DNA of 5,016 bases from Pseudomonas sp. (GTDB lineage Bacteria; Pseudomonadota; Gammaproteobacteria; Pseudomonadales; Pseudomonadaceae): positions 1 through 5,016 of the forward strand of contig SKFV01000141.1 of NCBI GenBank assembly GCA_007117785.1, read 5' to 3'. The notes beneath the pieces were generated by a model. The model was not told the DNA's origin. It was given only the letters and a program-made list of their open reading frames with translations, and searched no databases. Numbering within the stretch: the stretch's first letter is position 1; every line of letters starts with the position of its first letter. Both the position numbers and the translations under genes were made by a program. This document shows positions 1-5,016 of this stretch, piece after piece.

Positions 1-39
1 AACGCACGAACTCGAATATCTTTAACTAAACAGTTTACC

Positions 40-579
40 TCAGGACTCACCCGGATCGGGGGTTTCCCGCGGGCCAAGTTGACGCTCTTCCAGTTCACTG
101 TCCATCTCATCCAGTACCTGCTGGATTTCCTGTGCCAGATGCTCATCCCAGCGTTGCTGGGCAATCGCCATGGATTCACTGCTCAGGCGCGGCAAATTCT
201 CCATCAGCTTGCGCCCCACATCCGACTGGTAAAAATCCGCCAATTGCTCGAACTCCTCGGCACTGAACAGAGGCAGATAGAGGTCGATCAGATCATCCTT
301 GATCGCCTCCCAGGCCAGATGCTCATCCAGTTTTTCCCGCGCCTTCTCCTGATGCTCGCGCAAAATGGATTCGAACTGGAAGGACCCTCCCACCTCGGAA
401 AAATGCCGGGTCAGCAACTGGCTGACCTGCCGGTATAAAGGCGCCGCCATGCTTTCCGCCTTGGCCAGCTTGAGAAAGCGTTCCGCAGCAGCCCGATGTT
501 CGGCATCCGCCTCGGCAAACACCAGCGAAGACAAACACAAGCTGACCAGCAACAGGCCAGCACTGAATAATTTAGCCAC
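40..579 (-). CDS. DUF2059 family exported protein
   Basis: This 179-residue protein has an N-terminal signal peptide: Lys3, a hydrophobic stretch at about residues 5-21, and a likely signal peptidase I site after Val-Phe-Ala (22/23). It is therefore probably periplasmic. Residues about 90-143 resemble the DUF2059 domain (WEAIKDDLIDLY, then the FSAEEFEQLADFYQSDVGRK pattern, in which helix-forming residues precede an F/Y-x-S-x-x-G-x-K element). The whole mature chain looks alpha-helical and is rich in Glu and Gln, and the last 15 residues form a charged, Pro-containing tail. The start is GTG, not ATG: the signal peptide begins there, the next Met is residue 44, a stop codon lies 12 codons upstream in frame, and AGGGGA sits 7 nt before it. 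It is divergent from fumC and no partner gene is visible. The family has no established biochemical role that I know of, so I assign none. The gene looks intact. Confidence 0.85.
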   Translation of the reverse strand: MAKLFSAGLLLVSLCLSSLVFAEADAEHRAAAERFLKLAKAESMAAPLYRQVSQLLTRHFSEVGGSFQFESILREHQEKAREKLDEHLAWEAIKDDLIDLYLPLFSAEEFEQLADFYQSDVGRKLMENLPRLSSESMAIAQQRWDEHLAQEIQQVLDEMDSELEERQLGPRETPDPGES

Positions 580-586
580 AACGGCT

Positions 587-592
587 TCCCCT
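587..592 (-). promoter_or_regulatory. Shine-Dalgarno site supporting the GTG start of the DUF2059 gene
   Basis: On the minus strand AGGGGA lies 7 nt upstream of the GTG codon at 579-577. No other in-frame start codon before residue 44 would preserve the signal peptide, so this site decides the start. Confidence 0.6.
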
Positions 593-597
593 ATGCT

Positions 598-624
598 CTG
601 ACAGACAGGCAGCTATACTGACAG
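598..624. repeat. Repeated CTGACAG/GACAGGC words in the divergent intergenic region
   Basis: CTGACAG occurs at 598-604 and again at 618-624, exactly 20 bp apart (about two helical turns). A third GACAG overlaps the first copy (604-608), and GACAGGC is present at both 604-610 and 620-626. The repeats surround the putative -10 box of fumC, so they could be an operator for a regulator of fumC and/or the DUF2059 gene. That role is inference. The words are short and could be chance. Confidence 0.3.
614..619 (+). promoter_or_regulatory. Candidate -10 box of the fumC promoter
   Basis: TATACT matches the sigma-70 -10 consensus at five of six positions and lies 30 bp before the fumC start, leaving room for a short leader. 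No good -35 hexamer is found at 16-18 bp spacing (the region around 590-597 reads CCTATGCT), so the promoter would be weak or activator-dependent. The call rests on the -10 alone. Confidence 0.35.
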
Positions 625-638
625 GCCACAGCGCAATT

Positions 639-644
639 GAGGAG
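639..644 (+). promoter_or_regulatory. fumC ribosome binding site
   Basis: GAGGAG lies 5 nt before the ATG at 650. It selects this ATG over the in-frame Met at codon 10, which has no comparable upstream purine tract. Confidence 0.7.
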
Positions 645-649
645 TCCTT

Positions 650-2035
650 ATGAGCACCCGCAGCGAAACCGACAGCATGGGCAGTATCGAGGTCGCCAAT
701 AACGCTTACTGGGGCGCACAGACCCAGCGCTCCCTGCACTATTTTGCCATCGGTGAAGAACGCATCCCGCTGCCCGTGGTGTATGCCCTGGCCCAGATCA
801 AGAAAGCCGCTGCCCGCTGTAATGCGGATAGCGGTGACCTGGATGCCGAGCTGGGCCGACTCATCGAACAGGCCTGTGATGAGGTTATCAGCGGCCAGCA
901 TGATGACCAGTTCCCCCTCTCGGTGTGGCAGACCGGCAGCGGCACCCAGAGCAACATGAATGCCAATGAGGTGATCGCCAACCGTGCCAATGAGCTGGCC
1001 GGACAGCCCCTGGGCGGCAAACAACCGGTGCACCCGAATGATCACGTCAACCGCGGGCAAAGCTCCAATGACACCTTTCCCAGCGCCATGCACCTGGCCG
1101 CCCTGAGCGAAACCGACCAGCACTTGTTACCAGCGCTGCATGGTCTGCGCGACTGTCTGGCAGAGCATGCAGCACGCCACCAGAATCAGATCAAGATTGG
1201 CCGCACCCACATGATGGACGCCACGCCACTGACCTTTGGTCAGGAAATGTCAGCCTTTGTCAGCCAACTGGACCTGGGCATCGAAGCCATAGAACAGGCC
1301 CTGCCAGCGGTCTGCGCCATTGCCCAGGGCGGCACCGCCGTCGGCACCGGCCTGAACGCACCAAGAGGCTTTGCCCAGGCGATTGCCGACTGCCTGAGTG
1401 AACAGACCGGCTTGCCGATCACCAGTGCCGACAACAAGTTTGCCGCCCTCGCCGGCCACGAACCCCTGGTCCGACTGCATGGTGCCTGCAAGCAGGTTGC
1501 CGTGACCCTGATGAAACTGGCCAACGACCTGCGCCTGCTGGGCAGCGGACCACGCGCCGGGCTGGCAGAAGTTCGCCTGCCGGCCAATGAACCCGGCAGC
1601 TCGATCATGCCGGGCAAGGTCAACCCGACCCAATGCGAGGCCTTGTCCATGCTGGCCTGCCAGGTCATCGGCAATGACAGCAGCCTGAGCATGGCCGCCG
1701 CCCAGGGGCACCTGCAGCTAAACGTGTTCAAACCCCTGATTATCTACAACCTGCTGCAATCCATCCGCCTGCTCGCCGATGGCAGCAACAGCTTCCGCCA
1801 GCACTGCCTGCAAGGCCTCGAAGTAGACGCGGAAAAGATGCGCGAGCACCTGGACAACAGCCTGATGCTGGTCACCGCGCTCAACCCCCTGATCGGTTAC
1901 GACAAGGCTGCCGACATTGCCAAGAAAGCCTGGCAGGAAGGCACCAGCCTGAAGCAGGCCGCCATGGCGATGGGCTATCTGAGTGAAGCGGAATTCGACC
2001 AGCACGTGCAGGCAAAACACATGCTGGGCGACTGA
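650..2035 (+). CDS. fumC: Class II fumarate hydratase (fumarase C)
   Basis: Catalyses the reversible hydration of fumarate to L-malate in the TCA cycle. It acts in the cytoplasm, as a homotetramer in this family. Class II enzymes carry no iron-sulfur cluster and are oxygen-stable, unlike FumA/FumB. The 461 residues match the usual length (E. coli FumC is 467). The superfamily signature GSSIMPGKVN is at 316-325 and contains the catalytic-loop serine (Ser317, aligning with E. coli Ser318). GRTHMMDATPL at 184-194 supplies the general acid/base histidine (His187, aligning with His188). TGSGTQSNMN at 95-104 and QSSND at 137-141 are the other substrate-binding segments. HPND at 128-131 corresponds to the so-called B site. 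The N-terminal D-S-M-G-x-I-E-V motif, followed by YWGAQTQRS, is typical of fumarases and separates it from argininosuccinate lyase and adenylosuccinate lyase. Aspartase (AspA) is the nearest alternative, but the overall pattern favours FumC. The gene is monocistronic as far as can be seen, with its own ribosome binding site and candidate promoter, and converges on ccmI. Confidence 0.97.
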   Translation: MSTRSETDSMGSIEVANNAYWGAQTQRSLHYFAIGEERIPLPVVYALAQIKKAAARCNADSGDLDAELGRLIEQACDEVISGQHDDQFPLSVWQTGSGTQSNMNANEVIANRANELAGQPLGGKQPVHPNDHVNRGQSSNDTFPSAMHLAALSETDQHLLPALHGLRDCLAEHAARHQNQIKIGRTHMMDATPLTFGQEMSAFVSQLDLGIEAIEQALPAVCAIAQGGTAVGTGLNAPRGFAQAIADCLSEQTGLPITSADNKFAALAGHEPLVRLHGACKQVAVTLMKLANDLRLLGSGPRAGLAEVRLPANEPGSSIMPGKVNPTQCEALSMLACQVIGNDSSLSMAAAQGHLQLNVFKPLIIYNLLQSIRLLADGSNSFRQHCLQGLEVDAEKMREHLDNSLMLVTALNPLIGYDKAADIAKKAWQEGTSLKQAAMAMGYLSEAEFDQHVQAKHMLGD

Positions 2036-2036
2036 A

Positions 2037-2058
2037 CCATCAGGCAGCGACCTGATGG
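2037..2058. terminator. Perfect 8-bp inverted repeat between convergent fumC and ccmI
   Basis: CCATCAGG (2037-2044), a six-base CAGCGA loop, and CCTGATGG (2051-2058) form a perfect stem beginning 2 nt after the fumC stop codon. It lies about 30 nt past the ccmI stop on the other strand. Its symmetry would serve both converging transcripts. Neither side has a proper T tract (CAGCAAGACG on the plus strand, TTCAGTC on the minus strand), so it is not a textbook intrinsic terminator. It may instead be a 3'-end stabilising stem behind Rho-dependent termination. Confidence 0.45.
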
Positions 2059-2089
2059 CAGCAAGACGTTGAAAACGAACAACCCCGGA

Positions 2090-3289
2090 TTACTCCAGGG
2101 CTTGATCAATGCGCAGGGTAACCGACTCTTCCGAGCCGACAATAACCGACGCCAGACGGCCTTCGTGACTGCCCTGCATAACATTGCCATCGGGTGACAG
2201 CCGGGCAATCACCTCGACCTCCTGACCCTGCTCCAGACTCACACCCGGCAGCATGGCGTCAGCAATACTGAGCACAACATCAGCGGGTAATTCGTCAATA
2301 TCAAAGCGACGGGCAACCAATGGCATGGGCTGACCTTGCGGGTCACGGGCAAACAGGAAGACCACCGCATCGTCACTGGCTTCATCCAGCAGAGTTGGAC
2401 CCAGCTCCAGGCGAACGCGAATAACAGCCTGATGATCCACCAGTGGCTCGCCGCCCTGTTCGCTCATCCGCCGCTCGGCACGTTCAATACCGCTGCGAAT
2501 AGTCGCTGCGCCTTCACTGTCTTCCGGCATACCGGCCAGCAAGCGCGTCCAGTAACCGATGGCGCCGCTGTAATCGCCGCCTTCAAAAGCAGCGATACCC
2601 AACAGGCCAAGGGCTGTTGGCTCCTGCGCATCCAGTTCAAGCGCACGATCAAGCGCTTCTACTGCCTGGGTATCCAGTTGATTACCCGCAGAGAAATAGC
2701 GTGCCTGAGCCAGCTGCGCCAGGACTTCCGGCCGGTCACCCAGACGTTCAAGGCTGTTGCCAAAAGCAGCGGCGGCCATCTCCGGTTGCTGCGCGCTCAT
2801 ATAGGCACGGCCCAGCATATACCAGCCTTCACCGTTGTCCGGCTGAACACGCACGATGCGCTCCATGCGATCGATATATTCCGGCAGACTCTGCGCCGCC
2901 GGCGCATGCTGCAGTTCGCGCTGCAACGCCAGACCTTCCGGGTTGCCCCAGCTGTTATACAACCAGACCACGGCCACCGGCATCAACAGCGCTGGAATCA
3001 ACAACTGCCACCAACCACCGCGCATGCGCTGACGCGTGCTGGCATCGGCATTGGCCGTGTCTTCCAGCAGCAAGCGGCTGGCTTCCTGCTCGGCCAGTTC
3101 TTTTTGCTCGACAGAAATATCACCCTGCTCCACCTGTGCCGCCAGCTCGGCAACACGCTCTTCATACAGGGCCACGTTGAGCTCAGTGCGATCCACCGTT
3201 TTTTGCTGTCGGGTGCGCCACAGCGGCCATACCAGCGTAAGCATGCCGGCCAGGATCAACAGGGCACTCAATAACCAGAAATCAGTCAT
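2090..3289 (-). CDS. ccmI: Cytochrome c maturation protein CcmI (apocytochrome chaperone, TPR protein)
   Basis: Membrane-anchored chaperone of the System I pathway. In the family it binds the C-terminal helix of apocytochrome c and hands it to the CcmF-CcmH haem ligation complex. The 399 residues show the expected layout. Transmembrane helix 1 is at about 4-22. A cytoplasmic segment at about 23-92 is rich in Glu/Gln and probably coiled-coil (ALYEERVAELAAQVEQGDIS is typical). Transmembrane helix 2 is at about 94-112. A periplasmic TPR region follows at about 137-275, with repeat-like units around GWYMLGRAYMSAQQPEMAAAAF and LGLLGIAAFEGGDYSGAIGYW. A beta-rich C-terminal domain spans about 285-399 (VRVRLEL-type start, then FLFARDPQGQPMPLVARR), as in CcmI/CcmH C-terminal regions. 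It is the last ccm gene here. Its ATG overlaps the end of ccmH by 8 bp, and the upstream sequence (GAAGAAGCGAGCG) is a poor ribosome binding site, so translation is probably coupled to ccmH. In E. coli the equivalent is the C-terminal part of CcmH. Confidence 0.93.
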   Translation of the reverse strand: MTDFWLLSALLILAGMLTLVWPLWRTRQQKTVDRTELNVALYEERVAELAAQVEQGDISVEQKELAEQEASRLLLEDTANADASTRQRMRGGWWQLLIPALLMPVAVVWLYNSWGNPEGLALQRELQHAPAAQSLPEYIDRMERIVRVQPDNGEGWYMLGRAYMSAQQPEMAAAAFGNSLERLGDRPEVLAQLAQARYFSAGNQLDTQAVEALDRALELDAQEPTALGLLGIAAFEGGDYSGAIGYWTRLLAGMPEDSEGAATIRSGIERAERRMSEQGGEPLVDHQAVIRVRLELGPTLLDEASDDAVVFLFARDPQGQPMPLVARRFDIDELPADVVLSIADAMLPGVSLEQGQEVEVIARLSPDGNVMQGSHEGRLASVIVGSEESVTLRIDQALE

Positions 3290-3755
3290 CAGACGCTCGC
3301 TTCTTCAACAGGGATTGCAGACGTTTTTGATCATCTTCGCTCAGGTCGTCGATCTCACCCGCCAGCGCCTTGCGCCGTCGCATGACCATCACGGCCAGAA
3401 TGCCAAACCCCACCAGCAAGAGCACGCCCGGGCCCACCCACAGCACGAAGGTCTGCGCATTGAAAGCCGGCCGGTAACGGACAAAATCACCATAGCGTTC
3501 AACCATGTAGTCAATGATCTCGCTATTGGTCTTGTCTTCCTGCAACAGGCGGTAGACTTCGCGGCGCAGGTCAGAGGCAATAGGCGCATCCGAGTCGGCG
3601 ATATTCTGGTTCTGGCACATCGGGCAGCGCAATTCATGCCCCAACTGGTAATAACGCTTGCGCTGTTCTTCACTGTCAAACTCGAAGGTATCAACCGCGG
3701 CAAACACCAGTCCTGCACTGAGCAAAAGCGCGGCAGCCACTAGAAAGCGCATCAT
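3282..3755 (-). CDS. ccmH: Cytochrome c maturation protein CcmH (short, unfused form)
   Basis: Periplasmic, membrane-anchored thiol-redox protein that reduces apocytochrome c cysteines or resolves the mixed disulfide with CcmG before haem ligation. It has 157 residues. A signal sequence at 1-19 has a likely cleavage site after VFA. The diagnostic LRCPMC motif is at 42-47 (redox pair Cys44/Cys47), followed by QNQNIADSDAPIASDLR, the conserved three-helix-bundle segment ending around RYGDFVRYRP (87-96). A transmembrane helix lies at about 103-125, and the short cytoplasmic tail is basic then acidic. The length matches the unfused CcmH of Pseudomonas-type bacteria, not the 350-residue CcmH of E. 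coli, and ccmI follows as its own gene. The gene starts ATG-ATG. The first ATG overlaps the ccmG stop as ATGA; the second lies at a better distance from the ribosome binding site, so the true protein may be 156 residues. Confidence 0.95.
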   Translation of the reverse strand: MMRFLVAAALLLSAGLVFAAVDTFEFDSEEQRKRYYQLGHELRCPMCQNQNIADSDAPIASDLRREVYRLLQEDKTNSEIIDYMVERYGDFVRYRPAFNAQTFVLWVGPGVLLLVGFGILAVMVMRRRKALAGEIDDLSEDDQKRLQSLLKKRASDD

Positions 3756-4282
3756 TGCTCCTCCAACAGGGCGTAATAGCGCGGCCCCAGCTCGTTTTCC
3801 CAGACCCGGTCATCAACTACGCCGATAAACTTGTAGCGGATCACCCCGTCAGCATCAATCAGGAAGGTTTCCGGCGCACCGTATACACCAAGCTCGATCC
3901 CGAGCCGGCCATCCTGGTCGACCACGTTTTCCTGATAGGGATCATGGAAATCCTGCAGCCATTTGCGCGCAGCCGCATTGTCATCCTTGTAATTGATGCC
4001 ATGGATCACCACACCCTCTCGGGCCAGGCGATTCAGGTAAGGATGTTCCACCCGGCAAGCGACACACCAAGTGCCCCAGACATTGACCAGCGCCGGCCCT
4101 TTCAGGTCAGTCGCAGTCAATAGCCGGTCATCGTCTTCCACCGCCGGCAAGGTAAAGGCAGGTAGTGGCTTGCCGATCAGCGCCGAAGGAAGCGTGTCGT
4201 CATCCAGGAACAGCCCCTTGAACAAAAACACCGACATCAGCAAAAAGACTACCAGGGGCAGCAACATCAATCCTCTGTGCAT
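3752..4282 (-). CDS. ccmG: Thiol:disulfide oxidoreductase CcmG (DsbE), cytochrome c maturation
   Basis: Inner-membrane-anchored, periplasm-facing thioredoxin-fold protein that passes reductant, received from DsbD/CcdA in this family, to CcmH or to apocytochrome c. The 176 residues start with an uncleaved signal anchor (about residues 5-24). IGKPLPAFTLP at 36-46 is the typical entry to the DsbE domain. The active site is GTWCVAC with Cys73 and Cys76, followed by RVEHPYL. GAPET at 135-139 carries the cis-proline (Pro137) next to the active site, and FLIDADGVIRYKFIG at 140-154 gives the central beta strands. VIHGINYKDD (92-101) and an acidic patch near 48-52 are also CcmG-like. The CXXC dipeptide is Val-Ala, where E. 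coli has Pro-Thr. The start ATG overlaps the ccmF stop by one base (TGATG). GGAGG sits 7 nt upstream inside ccmF, which supports this start. Confidence 0.96.
   Translation of the reverse strand: MHRGLMLLPLVVFLLMSVFLFKGLFLDDDTLPSALIGKPLPAFTLPAVEDDDRLLTATDLKGPALVNVWGTWCVACRVEHPYLNRLAREGVVIHGINYKDDNAAARKWLQDFHDPYQENVVDQDGRLGIELGVYGAPETFLIDADGVIRYKFIGVVDDRVWENELGPRYYALLEEQ
3758..3764 (-). promoter_or_regulatory. ccmH ribosome binding site inside the ccmG 3' end
   Basis: GGAGGAG on the minus strand lies within the last codons of ccmG. From GGAGG the gap is 4 nt to the first ATG (3755) and 7 nt to the second ATG (3752). The 7-nt gap equals the spacing seen for ccmG and for the DUF2059 gene, which favours the second ATG. 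Confidence 0.6.
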
Positions 4283-5016
4283 CAGCTTGCCTCCACTGTG
4301 GGTTTGCTAGAACGCAAACGGCGCGCTTTCAGGCGATAGCGCTTGTCACTGGCAGCCAACAAGCCACCCACCACCATGAACAGACCACCGAGCCAGATCC
4401 AGCGCACGAACGGCTTGATATGCACGCGCATAGCCCAGACTTCATCACCCAGGGGCTCACCCATGGCGACAAAGAGGTCGCGGGTAAAGCCAGCATGAAT
4501 CGCTGCCTCGGTCATCATCTGGTTTTGCACCGTGTACAACCGCTTTTCCGGGCGCATCTGGGTAATCTGGCGATCGCCCTTGAAGACATTCAACACGGCA
4601 ACATCCGATTGCCAGTTGGAGGCAAAGCGCGGCTCAGTGCCCTGATACTCGAAACGATAGCTGCCCAGGGTCACTGAGTCACCGGGCTCCATGCGCAAGT
4701 CACGCTGACTATCGAACAAGCTGGCACCGACCACACCTACCGCGCAAACAGCCATGCCGATGTGCGCAAGCGTCATGCCCCAATAGCTGCGTGGCAAGCC
4801 GCGCATGCCTGGCCACCAACCCTTGTGCCGGGTCTTGTTATGCATGTCCTTGATACTGATACCAACCACCCAGAGCACCAGCAGCATCATGCTGCCCACT
4901 GCGAAATAGTGATCACCGATCCACAGCGCAGTAATCACCGCGCCTATGGCAGACAGCGCCAGTACCCACTTGATCTGGCCCCACAACCAGCGTACCGGCG
5001 TATCTTTCCAGCGACT
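4282..5016 (-). CDS. ccmF: Cytochrome c haem lyase subunit CcmF, C-terminal part (gene cut by window edge)
   Basis: CcmF is the multi-span inner-membrane haem lyase of System I. It receives haem from holo-CcmE and attaches it to apocytochrome c together with CcmH/CcmI. Only the last 244 residues are visible, of a family length of about 650. The reading frame stays open to position 5016, so the 5' end lies outside the window; a TTG at 4986 is just an internal Leu codon, not a start. Transmembrane helices are seen at about visible residues 17-33, 37-55, 80-100 and 206-223. The helix with TLAHIGMAVCAVGVVG contains His85, which should correspond to the transmembrane haem b ligand of CcmF (His491 in E. 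coli). The segment between the last two helices (about 101-205) is the large periplasmic domain, with the conserved MTEAAIHAGFTRDLFVAMGE and KPFVRWIWLGG blocks. The cytoplasmic tail is basic (KRYRLKARRLR). NrfE and CcsA are related, but the neighbours ccmG, ccmH and ccmI fix the identity. Confidence 0.95.
   Translation of the reverse strand, partial: SRWKDTPVRWLWGQIKWVLALSAIGAVITALWIGDHYFAVGSMMLLVLWVVGISIKDMHNKTRHKGWWPGMRGLPRSYWGMTLAHIGMAVCAVGVVGASLFDSQRDLRMEPGDSVTLGSYRFEYQGTEPRFASNWQSDVAVLNVFKGDRQITQMRPEKRLYTVQNQMMTEAAIHAGFTRDLFVAMGEPLGDEVWAMRVHIKPFVRWIWLGGLFMVVGGLLAASDKRYRLKARRLRSSKPTVEAS
4290..4294 (-). promoter_or_regulatory. ccmG ribosome binding site inside the ccmF 3' end
   Basis: GGAGG on the minus strand lies 7 nt before the ccmG ATG at 4282 and inside the last codons of ccmF. 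It confirms the ccmG start and suggests that ccmG can be initiated independently as well as by coupling. Confidence 0.65.

Noticed and set aside
1..39. TAAACAGTTTA near-palindrome at the left edge as a terminator or operator
   Set aside because: The arms are five bases with a single central base, so no hairpin loop can form, and too little flanking sequence is available to judge an operator.
614..640. Promoter for the DUF2059 gene on the minus strand
   Set aside because: Reading leftwards, only a weak TATAGC is found, without a -35 hexamer at acceptable spacing. A promoter must exist nearby, but I cannot place it.
572..1123. 183-codon open frame on the minus strand, opposite the fumC 5' end and running into the DUF2059 start
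   Set aside because: It is antisense to the conserved fumarase coding sequence, overlaps the divergent promoter region and matches no family I recognise.
1240..1731. Two overlapping minus-strand open frames (163 and 153 codons) inside fumC
   Set aside because: Both are shadows of fumC. The GC-rich third positions of the sense frame suppress stop codons in the opposite frames.
2067..2077. Second small hairpin CGTT-GAA-AACG in the convergent spacer
   Set aside because: A four-base AT-containing stem is too weak, and too likely by chance, to call a feature.
2336..3274. 312-codon open frame on the plus strand, opposite ccmI
   Set aside because: It is fully antisense to a confidently identified gene. 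Its translation shows no recognisable domain, its composition is rich in His, Arg and Gln as expected from reading a GC-rich gene backwards, and there is no convincing ribosome binding site.
3036..3743. 235-codon plus-strand open frame spanning ccmI and ccmH
   Set aside because: It crosses two real genes on the other strand and shows no domain or start signal.
4984..4986. TTG as a possible start of a short 234-residue protein at the right edge
   Set aside because: The same frame continues upstream to the window edge with CcmF-like sequence (KDTPVRWLWGQIKW), so this codon is an internal leucine of truncated ccmF.

Overview
The window looks like an ordinary chromosomal segment from a gammaproteobacterium. 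The evidence is the c-type cytochrome maturation (System I) order ccmF-ccmG-ccmH-ccmI, with ccmH and ccmI as separate genes as in Pseudomonas-like bacteria. In E. coli these two are fused. The base composition is moderately GC-rich by eye. I cannot name a genus from this sequence alone.

Layout from left to right. Positions 1-39 are a short non-coding edge. A minus-strand gene (40-579) encodes a small secreted protein of the DUF2059 family. A 70-bp divergent intergenic region follows (580-649), with a plausible -10 box and repeated GACAG words. The plus-strand gene fumC (650-2035) encodes a complete class II fumarase. A 54-bp convergent spacer (2036-2089) holds a perfect 8-bp inverted repeat. 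The rest, to the right edge, is a tightly packed minus-strand operon read right to left: ccmF (3' part only, cut by the window), ccmG, ccmH and ccmI. Every junction in it overlaps (TGATG, ATGA, and an 8-bp overlap), which points to one transcript with translational coupling.

The ccm genes work together on the periplasmic face of the inner membrane. CcmG and CcmH are thiol-redox proteins that keep the apocytochrome CXXCH cysteines reduced. CcmI captures the apocytochrome, and CcmF with CcmH/CcmI carries out haem ligation. Upstream genes (ccmABCDE) would be expected beyond position 5016. FumC belongs to the TCA cycle and has no direct mechanistic link to ccm, since the two are convergent. The DUF2059 gene is transcribed away from fumC, and its function is unknown.

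I found no mobile element, CRISPR array, RNA gene or new defence-type system. All long ORFs not listed are antisense or out-of-frame shadows of these six genes. The findings below are small-scale: start-site choice, a terminator-like hairpin, intergenic repeats and a few residue-level details.
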